From Barnesiella propionica (GTDB lineage Bacteria; Bacteroidota; Bacteroidia; Bacteroidales; Barnesiellaceae), in NCBI RefSeq assembly GCF_025567045.1, contig NZ_JAOQJK010000009.1, positions 62,001 through 126,000 on the forward strand: a stretch of 64,000 nt of DNA, in the 5' to 3' direction. Positions 48,893-58,100 of the stretch are shown piece after piece; position 1 is the stretch's first letter; each line of letters opens with the position of its first letter. The notes under the pieces were generated by a model, which did not search any database, was not told the DNA's origin, and saw only the letters and a program-made list of their open reading frames with translations. Both the position numbers and the translations under genes were made by a program.

Positions 48893-49279
48893 TCATACAT
48901 GAAGATGATCCCATATAGTATCTTTAAATACGGCTTTACGGTAGAAATCCTCAATTTTATCATGGTTGGCGGCTGTCTGGTTTTCTACGAAATGAAATAA
49001 TACCGATCCATCCGTTTTATATACGGTAGTAATGAACAATCCGGTATTTTTTTCATCGGGTGCATATATCTGATAGTATTCCTCACCGTCCAGTTCGTAT
49101 AGGGAAATCCAGCACGGAGTATTTTGCATACGGTCACGCCATGTTCCCAGCCATTCGATCCGGTCCATCGGATGCCTTCTGTTCTTTCTGTTTTTTTTAT
49201 TGCTTTCGTTTTTAATAGAAAAGACCGCAAAAAGAATAAAACAGGCTATTATAAGGTATATTAAATGACGGGTGAGCAT
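48893..49279 (-). CDS. Small membrane-anchored protein, paralogue of the 49388-49777 product
   Basis: 128 residues. One N-terminal hydrophobic helix (LIYLIIACFILFAVFSI) without a lipobox anchors a domain of about 90 residues. It shares with its neighbour the layout DRIEWLGTW, then LYELDGEEYY, then TTVYKTDGSV, then FYRKAVFKDTIW. No named domain recognised. It converges on the creatininase gene with eight bases between stops. Confidence 0.75.
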   Translation of the reverse strand: MLTRHLIYLIIACFILFAVFSIKNESNKKNRKNRRHPMDRIEWLGTWRDRMQNTPCWISLYELDGEEYYQIYAPDEKNTGLFITTVYKTDGSVLFHFVENQTAANHDKIEDFYRKAVFKDTIWDHLHV

Positions 49280-49334
49280 ATTTAGTTATTTGACGGAAAG
49301 ATAAAAAAAGATATGATGTTAATAAAATTTGGAC

Positions 49335-49385
49335 ACAAAAAAAGACAAGCACTTATATGATTTTAGCGAGTACTTGTCTTTTTTA
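49335..49385. terminator. Terminator between the two paralogous small genes
   Basis: A 13-base-pair stem with one mismatch (49341-49353 with 49369-49381), with As before and Ts after. It ends the ABC exporter-lipoprotein transcript on the minus strand. Confidence 0.75.
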
Positions 49386-49387
49386 TT

Positions 49388-49777
49388 TTATTTCCGAGGG
49401 GGATTAGATTCCCAGATTACTCCTCTATAGACCGCCTTATTTTTAAAAGCATTAGCTTTCTCCCGTAGAGGCGGAGTCATTAAACCTCCGTAAACCAGAT
49501 ATACGCTGCCATCGGCTGCATATATAGTTGTCCGGTCCATATCGTATGACTTTTCCGGCCCTTTTACATTTACGCCGTAATAAGTTTTGCCGTCCAGTTC
49601 CCAAAGAGTGACAGAGCAGTCTCTGTCTTTTAGTTCTTCTGTTACTTCTTTCAGCCATCCGATTTTATCTACCGGATTATCTTTCCGGGGATTTTTAGTG
49701 ATGTGGTCGTAACTTTTACATCCGGCTAAAAGAAGAGATACGATCAAAATGATGCCTGTAGGGAATAATTTTCTCAT
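49388..49777 (-). CDS. Small lipoprotein, paralogue of the 48893-49279 product
   Basis: 129 residues with a lipobox ending LLLAGC (Cys20). The mature domain follows the same order as its neighbour: DKIGWLKEV, LWELDGKTYYGV, TTIYAADGSVYLV and FKNKAVYRGVIW. It starts three bases after the stop of the ABC permease gene, so it is probably the third gene of that operon. Function unknown. Confidence 0.78.
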   Translation of the reverse strand: MRKLFPTGIILIVSLLLAGCKSYDHITKNPRKDNPVDKIGWLKEVTEELKDRDCSVTLWELDGKTYYGVNVKGPEKSYDMDRTTIYAADGSVYLVYGGLMTPPLREKANAFKNKAVYRGVIWESNPPRK

Positions 49778-49780
49778 TTT

Positions 49781-51118
49781 CTAAGCTTTGTATTTAATCC
49801 ATTTAAGCATCTCTTTGTAGCTCGGTTTTTTTCCATACATGAGGATACCTACCCGGTATATGCGTCCTGCTATCCATGTAAGCCCAATAGCCGATGCATA
49901 GAGGATAGAGAGAGAAAGAGCCAGTTCCCATACAGGTACTCCGTAAGGAATGCGTACCATCATAACGATTGGAGAGGTAAAAGGTATCATCGAGCACCAG
50001 AAAGACAAAGGCCCGTCAGGGTTTTCAGCACTGAACATACCTGCGTATAATGCAAAAATGATAATTATTGTAATGGGGATCATAAATTGATTAGTGTCCG
50101 ATTCATTGTCTACTGCAGATCCTATTGCAGCGAACAGTGATGCATACAGAATATAACCTCCGATAAAGAAGAGTATGAAAAAAGAGATAAGCTCCGTAAA
50201 GTTGATACTATCCAATATTGTCGCGATATTATTGGCGGCGCCCAGTTCTTGTAGTGCTGCCTGTTGTTCAGGTGCGCCCATGCTTGCCATGTTGGCCGAT
50301 ACGGCTGTATCTATTCCCGATAACGCTCCCGATGCACCGAGTATGGCACCTCCTGCGGCGAGCATACCGCCGATAAAGATAATCCAGATAGCTATTTGTG
50401 TAAGGCCTACCAAGCCGATACTGATGATTTTTCCCATCATCAGTTCGAACGGTTTTACCGAAGATACCATGACTTCAACGATACGGTTTGTTTTTTCCTG
50501 CATAACACTTTGCATTACTTGCCCGCCATATAAAAGCAGGAACATATAGATGATAAGAGTACATGCCATACCTATGACTGTGACGGTTGCCGTGGACGTT
50601 TCGGTTTCTCCTCCTTCTTTATCAAGACGTATAGTGCTTATTTCCAGTTTAATATTGGAGTCATTTATCAGTTGTTTTATATCGGGAATATTGTATGAAG
50701 CCAGTTTCTCGTTCTTCAGGTAATCTTCCATAGTATTCGTGACGAGAGACTCGAATCCGGCTGTGACCTGTTTGCTTGAGTAAATATTGATACCTTTCGG
50801 ATTTTCCAGTAGATTATCGTTGATAACCACGAAAGCATAAGGCTGCTCTTCCTGTGAGCTTAGTTCGGCCGGTTTTGTGGCCTCTCCCCCGATATAAGTA
50901 AATTTGTATTCGTCATTATCTTTAAATACTTCACTGTACATTTTAGTCTGGTCTACTATTGTTACATTACGCACTTCATCGGTGATAAGAGATAACAATA
51001 TAGGTACGGCGACACTGGCGACGATAATAATGGGGGTGAGGATAGTCATGAGAATAAAGGTCTTTTTCTGTACCCGCGTCATATATTCCCGTTCGATGAT
51101 AAGAGATATTTTGCTCAT
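49781..51118 (-). CDS. ABC-2-type permease (NatB-like)
   Basis: 445 residues. An N-terminal helix (VQKKTFILMTILTPIIIVAS, about 16-40) is followed by a long extracytoplasmic segment (about 45-185) and five or six helices in the C-terminal half. The motif VMQEKTNRIVEVMVSSVKPF is typical of ABC-2/NatB permeases (E-K-x-x-(R/G)-x-x-E-x-x-x-x-(S/T)). It forms an exporter with the ATPase encoded 11 bases upstream. Substrate unknown; NatAB exports Na+ in Bacillus, but that cannot be transferred with confidence. Confidence 0.9.
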   Translation of the reverse strand: MSKISLIIEREYMTRVQKKTFILMTILTPIIIVASVAVPILLSLITDEVRNVTIVDQTKMYSEVFKDNDEYKFTYIGGEATKPAELSSQEEQPYAFVVINDNLLENPKGINIYSSKQVTAGFESLVTNTMEDYLKNEKLASYNIPDIKQLINDSNIKLEISTIRLDKEGGETETSTATVTVIGMACTLIIYMFLLLYGGQVMQSVMQEKTNRIVEVMVSSVKPFELMMGKIISIGLVGLTQIAIWIIFIGGMLAAGGAILGASGALSGIDTAVSANMASMGAPEQQAALQELGAANNIATILDSINFTELISFFILFFIGGYILYASLFAAIGSAVDNESDTNQFMIPITIIIIFALYAGMFSAENPDGPLSFWCSMIPFTSPIVMMVRIPYGVPVWELALSLSILYASAIGLTWIAGRIYRVGILMYGKKPSYKEMLKWIKYKA

Positions 51119-51129
51119 GATTTTGTGGT

Positions 51130-52056
51130 TTATTGGTTATTATCTTCGTTAAGGGCCGAAGCTCCTACCGTATCGATGAATATTTCGTTCATGGTAGGCA
51201 ATATTTCTTCAAAAGCCGTAAGCTGGTAGTGTTCATTGAGATAACCTATCAGTTCGCTGTTACTCATCTCTTTTTTTGCAATGGTGGAGATGCTGCCCCG
51301 GCGATACGCCTGTGTTTCCAGTATATCGTACTTGTCGGGATCGGCCGGTAAATTACCATCCTGAATGGCAATACGGAATATGTTTTTTTTATGTTTTTCC
51401 CTTATATCGTTTACTTCACCTTGTAGTACGGCTTTCGAACGGTTGATAAGAGTTATTTCATCGCATAATTCTTCTACCGAGCTCATATTATGGGTAGAGA
51501 AAATAATGGTAGCCCCCTGTTTGCGCAGTTCCAGTATTTCTTGCTTCAGCAAGTTGGCATTGACCGGATCGAAACCACTGAACGGTTCATCGAAAATAAG
51601 TAATTTGGGACGATGAATTACGGTGGTAATGAACTGGATTTTCTGTTGCATACCTTTTGAAAGCTCTTCGATTTTCTTTTTCTCCCAGCCTTTAATATCG
51701 AATTTTCTGAACCACGTTTCCATCCGTTGTTTAGCTTCTGCTTTGGAGAGCCCTTTTAAACGAGCCAGATAAAGTATCTGTTCGCCTACTTTCATTTTCT
51801 TGTACAATCCGCGTTCTTCCGGCAGATAACCTATATTCTCCACATCTTTTGGTTGGATAGGACGACCTTCGATGAGTATTTGCCCGCTATCGGGACCGGT
51901 GATCTGGTTAATAATACGGATGAGAGTCGTTTTTCCTGCACCGTTAGGACCCAGCAAACCGTATATATGATTTTCCGGAACCTGTATGCTTACATCGTCA
52001 AGGGCTTTGTGCGAAGCATATTGTTTGACGATATTTTGTGCTTCAAGATAGTACAT
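51130..52056 (-). CDS. ABC transporter ATPase (NatA-like)
   Basis: 308 residues. Walker A is GLLGPNGAGKTTLI (about 33-46), the signature LSKGMQQKIQF, Walker B LLIFDEPFSGFD, and the switch histidine is in TIIFSTHNM. The C-terminal 90 residues match the extension seen in NatA-type ATPases. It is first in an operon with the permease and a lipoprotein. Confidence 0.93.
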   Translation of the reverse strand: MYYLEAQNIVKQYASHKALDDVSIQVPENHIYGLLGPNGAGKTTLIRIINQITGPDSGQILIEGRPIQPKDVENIGYLPEERGLYKKMKVGEQILYLARLKGLSKAEAKQRMETWFRKFDIKGWEKKKIEELSKGMQQKIQFITTVIHRPKLLIFDEPFSGFDPVNANLLKQEILELRKQGATIIFSTHNMSSVEELCDEITLINRSKAVLQGEVNDIREKHKKNIFRIAIQDGNLPADPDKYDILETQAYRRGSISTIAKKEMSNSELIGYLNEHYQLTAFEEILPTMNEIFIDTVGASALNEDNNQ

Positions 52057-52117
52057 AATGGATTAATTGTTTCGTTTTTTCATTAGTTTTATAACTCTTT
52101 GAAATATAACTAAGCTG

Positions 52118-52125
52118 CAAACGTA
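52118..52125 (-). promoter_or_regulatory. -7 box for the ABC exporter operon
   Basis: TACGTTTG on the minus strand, predicted start near 52111, leader about 55 bases. No clear -33 element. Confidence 0.45.
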
Positions 52126-52190
52126 CAAATATTTTTTTGGTTATTATATTATCTTAAAGCGGAAATTTATCGAAAAACAATAATTTTTTA

Positions 52191-54467
52191 TTATTTAGGA
52201 TTTAAAATACGGTCTCCTATACATTTGGCAAGGGTACTTTTCAATTCATACAAAGCTGTATTTTGTTCCATAAGTTGATGAAGGAGTTCCATGTCGTTTT
52301 CTAAACTTGCTTTTTTGATATTTTCCCTCAGTTGCTTTATTTGTAAAGATATAATTGCATCCTTGAGCTCGAAAAGGGCTCGTGGTATGAGGTCGTAAAG
52401 ACGTTCTATTTCGGTTTCTACTTTCTGATATTTCGTATGTACTTTGCTTAGCTGGTATTTGTCGCTTACCAGGTCTACCGCCAGTTGGCTGATGACAGGG
52501 TCGGGATGTGAAACGAAATAACGTTCCACATATAGTGATGCCGTTTCTCTTAAAAGAAAAGCGGTTTCTTTGTTGATCTTGCTTTGAATATCCGATTCGG
52601 CTTTTTTGTTAAGCATCATTTCCGGGATTTCCCGGCGTTTCTGTTCCAGTGTCTCTGCCAGTTTTCTCTGTTGCTGTTCAAGTATCTCTTTTTGCTTTTG
52701 TTCGAGTATGCCCGCTATGGATTCTTTCTGTTCCGCTGCTATTGAAATAATGCGTTTATAAAGCGGATTCGAGAATTCTATTTCATCCCTTTTCATGTCG
52801 TCTGCAATATATTCCGCGACTTTCATCAGGCGTTGCGTTCCGTTTATATCCTCGGTTTCGAACAGATCGTTATAACCATACCGGATAATATAGCGTATAA
52901 GTTCCCGTTCATATTTATCCAACGGATTGTCAAGTGTCTTGGGAACGATATTTTCAAATGCGGTTTCGTAAATCGTGTCATGGGTTTCTGCCGGTAATTC
53001 GTTCAGGGTAGGGGAAGGAGGGGTTTCCCGTTCTCCTTCCGGGGTGGTTACAGGCGTGCTTGCCGACGGAGATGCCGCATTTCCTGTGTTCTGGCCGATC
53101 GTTTTCCGGGAGTTATTAGGACGGGAATAGCTGTTATTCTTTGATAGCGCAGAATTTTCCAGTTCGTTCTGTTTCAGTTTGTTTATTTCCGATACGAGTA
53201 TTTTTTCATCTATTTCCATCAGACGGCTGCACTCTTTCGTATACACCGAACGTATGATCGTATCCGGAATAACCGAGATGGAACGCACTATATCACTGAT
53301 AAGTCCGGCCCGTTTTATAGGATCGTCTCCGGCGCTTTCCAATAACAAATTAGTCTTGAAGCGGATAAAGTCCGTTTCATGCGATTTTATGTATTCAGTG
53401 AATGAGGCTGCACTCTGTTTTTTTGAAAAAGAATCGGGATCGTCTCCGTCCGGCAATAATACGACCTTTATATTCATTCCTTCTTTCAGGATAAGGTCTA
53501 TTCCTCTTAACGAAGCTTTTATTCCGGCAGCGTCTCCGTCGTAAAGAACGGTGATATTGTCAGTGAATCTGTGTATCAGACGTATTTGTCCCGGGGTGAG
53601 AGATGTTCCCGAAGAAGCCACTACATTCTCTATGCCGGCCTGATGCATGGATAATACATCGGTGTAACCTTCCACCAGGAAACAGGAATCGTTTTTTACG
53701 ATAGACTGTTTCGCTTGAAATATCCCGTATAATTCATTACTTTTATGGTATATTTCCGATTCCGGAGAATTAACGTATTTAGCTGTTTTATCGTCCTTTT
53801 TAAGAACCCGTCCTCCGAAGGCCAGTACTTTTCCCGACAAACTGTACACGGGAAAAATGACACGTCCTTTGAAACGGTCGTGAATATGACCGTTCTGTCC
53901 TTCCAGGCATAAACCGGTTTTTAACAGGTATTCCTGGTTATATCCTCTCTTTTGAGCTTCCTGTGCCAACGCGTTTCGCTGGTCCAGAGAATATCCCAAT
54001 CCGAATTTCCGGATAATATCGTCCCTGAATCCTCGTTCATGAAAATAGGCCAGTCCTATGGAACGTCCTTCGGCATGGTCGAATAATATATGGCTGAAAT
54101 ATTCTTGAGCAAAACTGTTCACGATAAGCATGCTTTCGCGTTCGCCTCGTAGTTGCTTTTCCTCGTCGGTCAGTTCCCGTTCTTGTATTTCGATACTGTA
54201 TTTTTTTGCGAGGTATTTAAGAGCTTCGTAATAGGACATTTGCTCATGCTCCATAATGAAATGGACTGCACTTCCGCCTTTTCCGCAACTGAAGCATTTA
54301 CATATGCCCTTAGATGGCGATACGCTGAAAGAAGGAGTTTTTTCATCGTGGAACGGGCATAAACCTACATAGTTAACCCCCCGTTTCCGTAAGGTTACAA
54401 AATCCGACACTACCTCCAGTATGTTGGCGGTATCCATAATCTTGTCTATGGTGGCTTGGTCTATCAT
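52191..54467 (-). CDS. dnaG: DnaG, DNA primase
   Basis: 758 residues from ATG 54467. The open frame extends to 54542, but the conserved start MIDQATIDKIMDTANILEVV begins here. It synthesises RNA primers for replication. The zinc-binding domain has C37, H40, C58 and C61 (CPFHDEKTPSF and CFSCGKGG). The TOPRIM core has FLVEGYTDVLSM and YDGDAAGIKA. The C-terminal part is longer than in E. coli (581 residues) and includes a low-complexity linker (about 440-505) and a glutamine/glutamate-rich coil (about 575-630) before the helicase-interaction region. Confidence 0.96.
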   Translation of the reverse strand: MIDQATIDKIMDTANILEVVSDFVTLRKRGVNYVGLCPFHDEKTPSFSVSPSKGICKCFSCGKGGSAVHFIMEHEQMSYYEALKYLAKKYSIEIQERELTDEEKQLRGERESMLIVNSFAQEYFSHILFDHAEGRSIGLAYFHERGFRDDIIRKFGLGYSLDQRNALAQEAQKRGYNQEYLLKTGLCLEGQNGHIHDRFKGRVIFPVYSLSGKVLAFGGRVLKKDDKTAKYVNSPESEIYHKSNELYGIFQAKQSIVKNDSCFLVEGYTDVLSMHQAGIENVVASSGTSLTPGQIRLIHRFTDNITVLYDGDAAGIKASLRGIDLILKEGMNIKVVLLPDGDDPDSFSKKQSAASFTEYIKSHETDFIRFKTNLLLESAGDDPIKRAGLISDIVRSISVIPDTIIRSVYTKECSRLMEIDEKILVSEINKLKQNELENSALSKNNSYSRPNNSRKTIGQNTGNAASPSASTPVTTPEGERETPPSPTLNELPAETHDTIYETAFENIVPKTLDNPLDKYERELIRYIIRYGYNDLFETEDINGTQRLMKVAEYIADDMKRDEIEFSNPLYKRIISIAAEQKESIAGILEQKQKEILEQQQRKLAETLEQKRREIPEMMLNKKAESDIQSKINKETAFLLRETASLYVERYFVSHPDPVISQLAVDLVSDKYQLSKVHTKYQKVETEIERLYDLIPRALFELKDAIISLQIKQLRENIKKASLENDMELLHQLMEQNTALYELKSTLAKCIGDRILNPK

Positions 54468-54659
54468 AAAATTATCCTGTTTTTTCGACTGAGCGAAGAT
54501 AATATATTTCTGGCTTATCTTCTCTAAGAAAACAAATAACAATAGATAAAAACTATCTTTTTTGAAAATATGTATCTAATGCATAAATAATTTTAAATAG
54601 ATTGATTTTGTTGTTGTTATGTGATGTTTTTTTATTTAAACATCTTATATTTGCAATGT

Positions 54660-54721
54660 GTTTTTCATAGTATTAGATTTAAGGTTAATGAAGATTGGTT
54701 GCCGTGAGGCAACCATTTTTT
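54660..54721 (+). ncRNA. Candidate small RNA with its own promoter and terminator
   Basis: A TATATTTG -7 box at 54646-54653 predicts a start near 54660. About 37 bases later an 8-base-pair hairpin (54696-54703 with 54708-54715) closed by a GTGA (GNRA-type) loop is followed by six Ts. The unit would be about 62 nucleotides long. A 23-codon frame starting at 54688 runs through the hairpin and is probably chance. No known family recognised. Confidence 0.4.
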
Positions 54722-55023
54722 ATTTAGAGACTTTTATGTTACTGTCCTTTTGGTAATAGCCCGTTTATCTGTGGTTAGCAGGTAAATCATGCGGCGTGTA
54801 ATTTTTTCAGGATAAAACTTCGCAAATGATAATTATAAAAACAGGAATTCATTTTATGTTTTTCTTTTTTAGTTATGCATAAAGTGCAATATAAAGAGTA
54901 TCCCCTCTTGTTCCCAGCACTGATTTACATATTTCGGTTTTCAATAATTTATTCTTCAGAGGTAAAAGATTGTTCCGGTTATAATTATTTTGCGGGTATG
55001 CATTTATGTTTTGAACAATCTAT

Positions 55024-55031
55024 TATCTTTG
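55024..55031 (+). promoter_or_regulatory. Candidate -7 box for the HTCS gene
   Basis: TATCTTTG, predicted start near 55038, leader about 87 bases to the ATG at 55125. No well-spaced -33 element. Confidence 0.4.
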
Positions 55032-55124
55032 CAGGTAGATGAAAGACCGTAAACATGATAATGGGGAAAATGTGTCCGGTGAGTGCAGATAAAACTTGGA
55101 ATTATAAAGAGGCTTTTGACACGC

Positions 55125-58100
55125 ATGAAAAAAACAGGATTGCTTATAATCATAATAATATATGCTATAACGGTACGAGCGGTAAAGCAAGATATATCCA
55201 GCTATTCTTTTTTGCATATAACCGGTGAAGACAGGTTATCTCAGAGCCACGTGAAATCTATATTGCAGGATAGCTACGGTTTTATGTGGTTCGGTACCAG
55301 GAACGGCCTGAACCGGTATGACGGAACTTCTATGAAAACCCTGAACTGTAACGATTACCACACTAACAAAGGAAATCATAATATTTCGGCGTTAAGCGAA
55401 GATTCGGAACGGACATTATGGGTAGGTACAGATAAAGGTGTTTTTACGTACGACCATATTTATGAAACATTTACTTCGTTTGATGTATTATCGGACGATA
55501 GCCTGAGGATAGAGAACTGGATTGCCGATATTAAGCCTGACTCATCCGGAAATGTATGGATAGTTGTCCCTAATCAGGGAGTTTTTAAATATCGGTTGTC
55601 GGATAAGCGGTTATTCCATTATTACATAACCGATCCTGAAAAATATAAAGATGATTATCCTCAATGTATTACGGTTACCCGTAACGGGCAAGTATGGATA
55701 GGTTCGGCAGGTGCCGGGCTGTTTCTTTACAATGATAAGGATAACAGGTTCATACAATATATTACAGATAGGAACGGTAGCTCTTTGAAAGGAGAGAACG
55801 TATATGCTATATGTGAGTATGGAGATAATATAGCCGTCGCCATTCATAGAGGAGAGCTAAGAAAGTTTGATAGGAAAGAGAATATATTTTCCCGGGTAGA
55901 CGTGCCGGAAGTAAATTACAGTATTATCCGGGACATAGAGTGCTACCATGATAATGAACTGTGGGTGGCTACTCAGTTAGGGCTTTTTATTATAAACGAG
56001 AAAGAAAAAAAGGTGGTTCATATCGAAGAGGACGATATGAATCCTTACAGTATATCCGATAAGAATGTATATACATTGTACAGAGACCGTCAGGAAGGGA
56101 TATGGTTAGGTACTCTATTCGGCGGTGTTAATTACCTGCCGGATTATCGGTTTAAAATAGAAAAATATCGTCCTCTGAGCAAAGGAGCTTCGTTGAATAC
56201 GAAACGTATAGGGGCTTTGGCCGAAGATTCTTTCGGCAATATATGGATCGGGACCGAAGATGCCGGAATTAATATCCTGAATCCTGTGACAGGTAAAGTG
56301 GAACGGCTGAAGCCATCGGATAGCAACCATCTGAATATCCTTACTTTATTTGCCGATAAAAGATCGGTTTGGGCTGCAACATTTATAAAAGGACTGGATG
56401 TCATTGATTTGCCTTCCAGACAAGTAAAACATTATACCTCGCAACAATTAAATTCGGGAGATGAAAGCGTATATGCTTTATACCGGGACAGTAAAGACCG
56501 GATATGGCTGGGGAATATGATGGGGCTGAGATATGCGGGACCCGGGGAGATGCGGTTTAAGATGATAGAAGCTCCGGGATATATATGGGTATATGATATC
56601 GTGGAAGACCCGCATGGAAACATATGGGCGGCAACTATGGGTATGGGGGTTTATCGCTATGATCCGGAAAATAATACGATAAAACAGTATCAGCATCACG
56701 ATACGGATAGTTCCAGTCTCAGTTCGAATTCGGTAAGTAGTATTACTATAGACAGTAGAGGCCGTCTTTGGTTCTCTACGGATCGTGGAGGTATTTGTTG
56801 TTACCGGGAAGAGAGTGATGATTTTATTTCTTATTCCAGAAAAGACGGATTGCCGGACGATGTGGCTTATAAAATATTAGAAGATCCGAACCACAATTTA
56901 TGGTTCGGGACGAATAAGGGGCTTGTCAGATTTAATCCGGAAACAGGAAAGATTCGTGTGTACACTAAAAACGACGGATTACTGGGAGACCAGTTTAATT
57001 ATAAATCGGCTTTGAGTACTTCGAATGGAAAGTTTTATTTCGGCGGGATTGACGGATTGATTGCTTTCGACCCTCTGCAAGAGCATGTAACCGGCTTTAC
57101 CCCTCATGTTTATATTACGAAATTCAGTGTTTATAATAAGGAACTGGATTGTCATGCTGAGGGTTCTCCTTTGAAAAAAAGCATAATTCATACGAGGGAA
57201 ATAACCTTGCCGTATAATCAGGCGAACATCAGTATAGATTTTGTTGCTGTCAGTTTTTCCACATCAGCTATTACACAATATGCCTATAAAATGGAAAATA
57301 TAGATATGGACTGGATATATACCAATAATAATCATAACATATCATATTCTCAGTTACCTCCCGGACAATATGTTTTTAAGGTTAAGGCTTTCGATCCCGA
57401 TAGAACCTGGAAGCCTGCAGGGACATCGCTGCAAATTACTATTTTACCTCCGTGGTGGAATTCTCACTGGGCTTACACATTATATATAATATTAGGATTG
57501 TGTGTGTTGGCTTATTGGTTTTTCTGGTATAAAAAAAGGCAGGAAAAAAAAATCCGGGAACAGCAGAAATTATTTGAAGTCGAAAAGGAAAAAGAGCTGT
57601 ACAGTGCCAAGGTCGAATTCTTTACCGAAATAGCCCATGAGGTGAGAACTCCATTGACACTGATCAACGGGCCATTGGAAAATATAATGGAAATGGGAAT
57701 AGAAGACCCCAGGATTGTCCGTAATTTGCAGGTTATGGAGCAAAATACGAAACGTTTGCTTGACCTGACAAAACAGTTGCTTGATTTTAGAAAAGTAGGG
57801 GCCAATAAGTTTTTAATGAATTTTGTAAAAGCGGATATTTCGGAACTATTACGCGATACGATAGCCCGTTTCGAACCTACTATAGTACAGCAGGGAAAAG
57901 AACTCGATGTAAAAATATCCGCTGAACCGGTATTCGTAGATATTGATAAAGAAGCCGTTACTAAAATCATTAGTAATTTGTTGAATAATGCCCTCAAATA
58001 TGCTGTGCATAAGATTATTGTAAGTTTGAGAAAAGATGCCACATCGTTCACTGTAATCGTGTCCAGCGACGGCGAAAAGATTCCGAAAGATTTGAGCCAG

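Larger units (their letters stand above)
54468..55124. other. Divergent intergenic region between dnaG and the HTCS gene
   Basis: About 650 AT-rich bases. It holds a -7 box and hairpin-terminator pair defining a candidate small RNA (54660-54721) and a possible HTCS promoter near 55024. The stretch 54725-55020 shows no recognisable gene. Confidence 0.5.

Noticed and set aside
54468..54542. 25-codon N-terminal extension of DnaG
   Set aside because: The conserved primase start (MIDQATIDKI) begins at 54467, and the extension has no family counterpart.
54688..54759. 23-codon frame through the hairpin of the candidate small RNA
   Set aside because: It spans a strong terminator hairpin and has no recognisable feature; chance is more likely.
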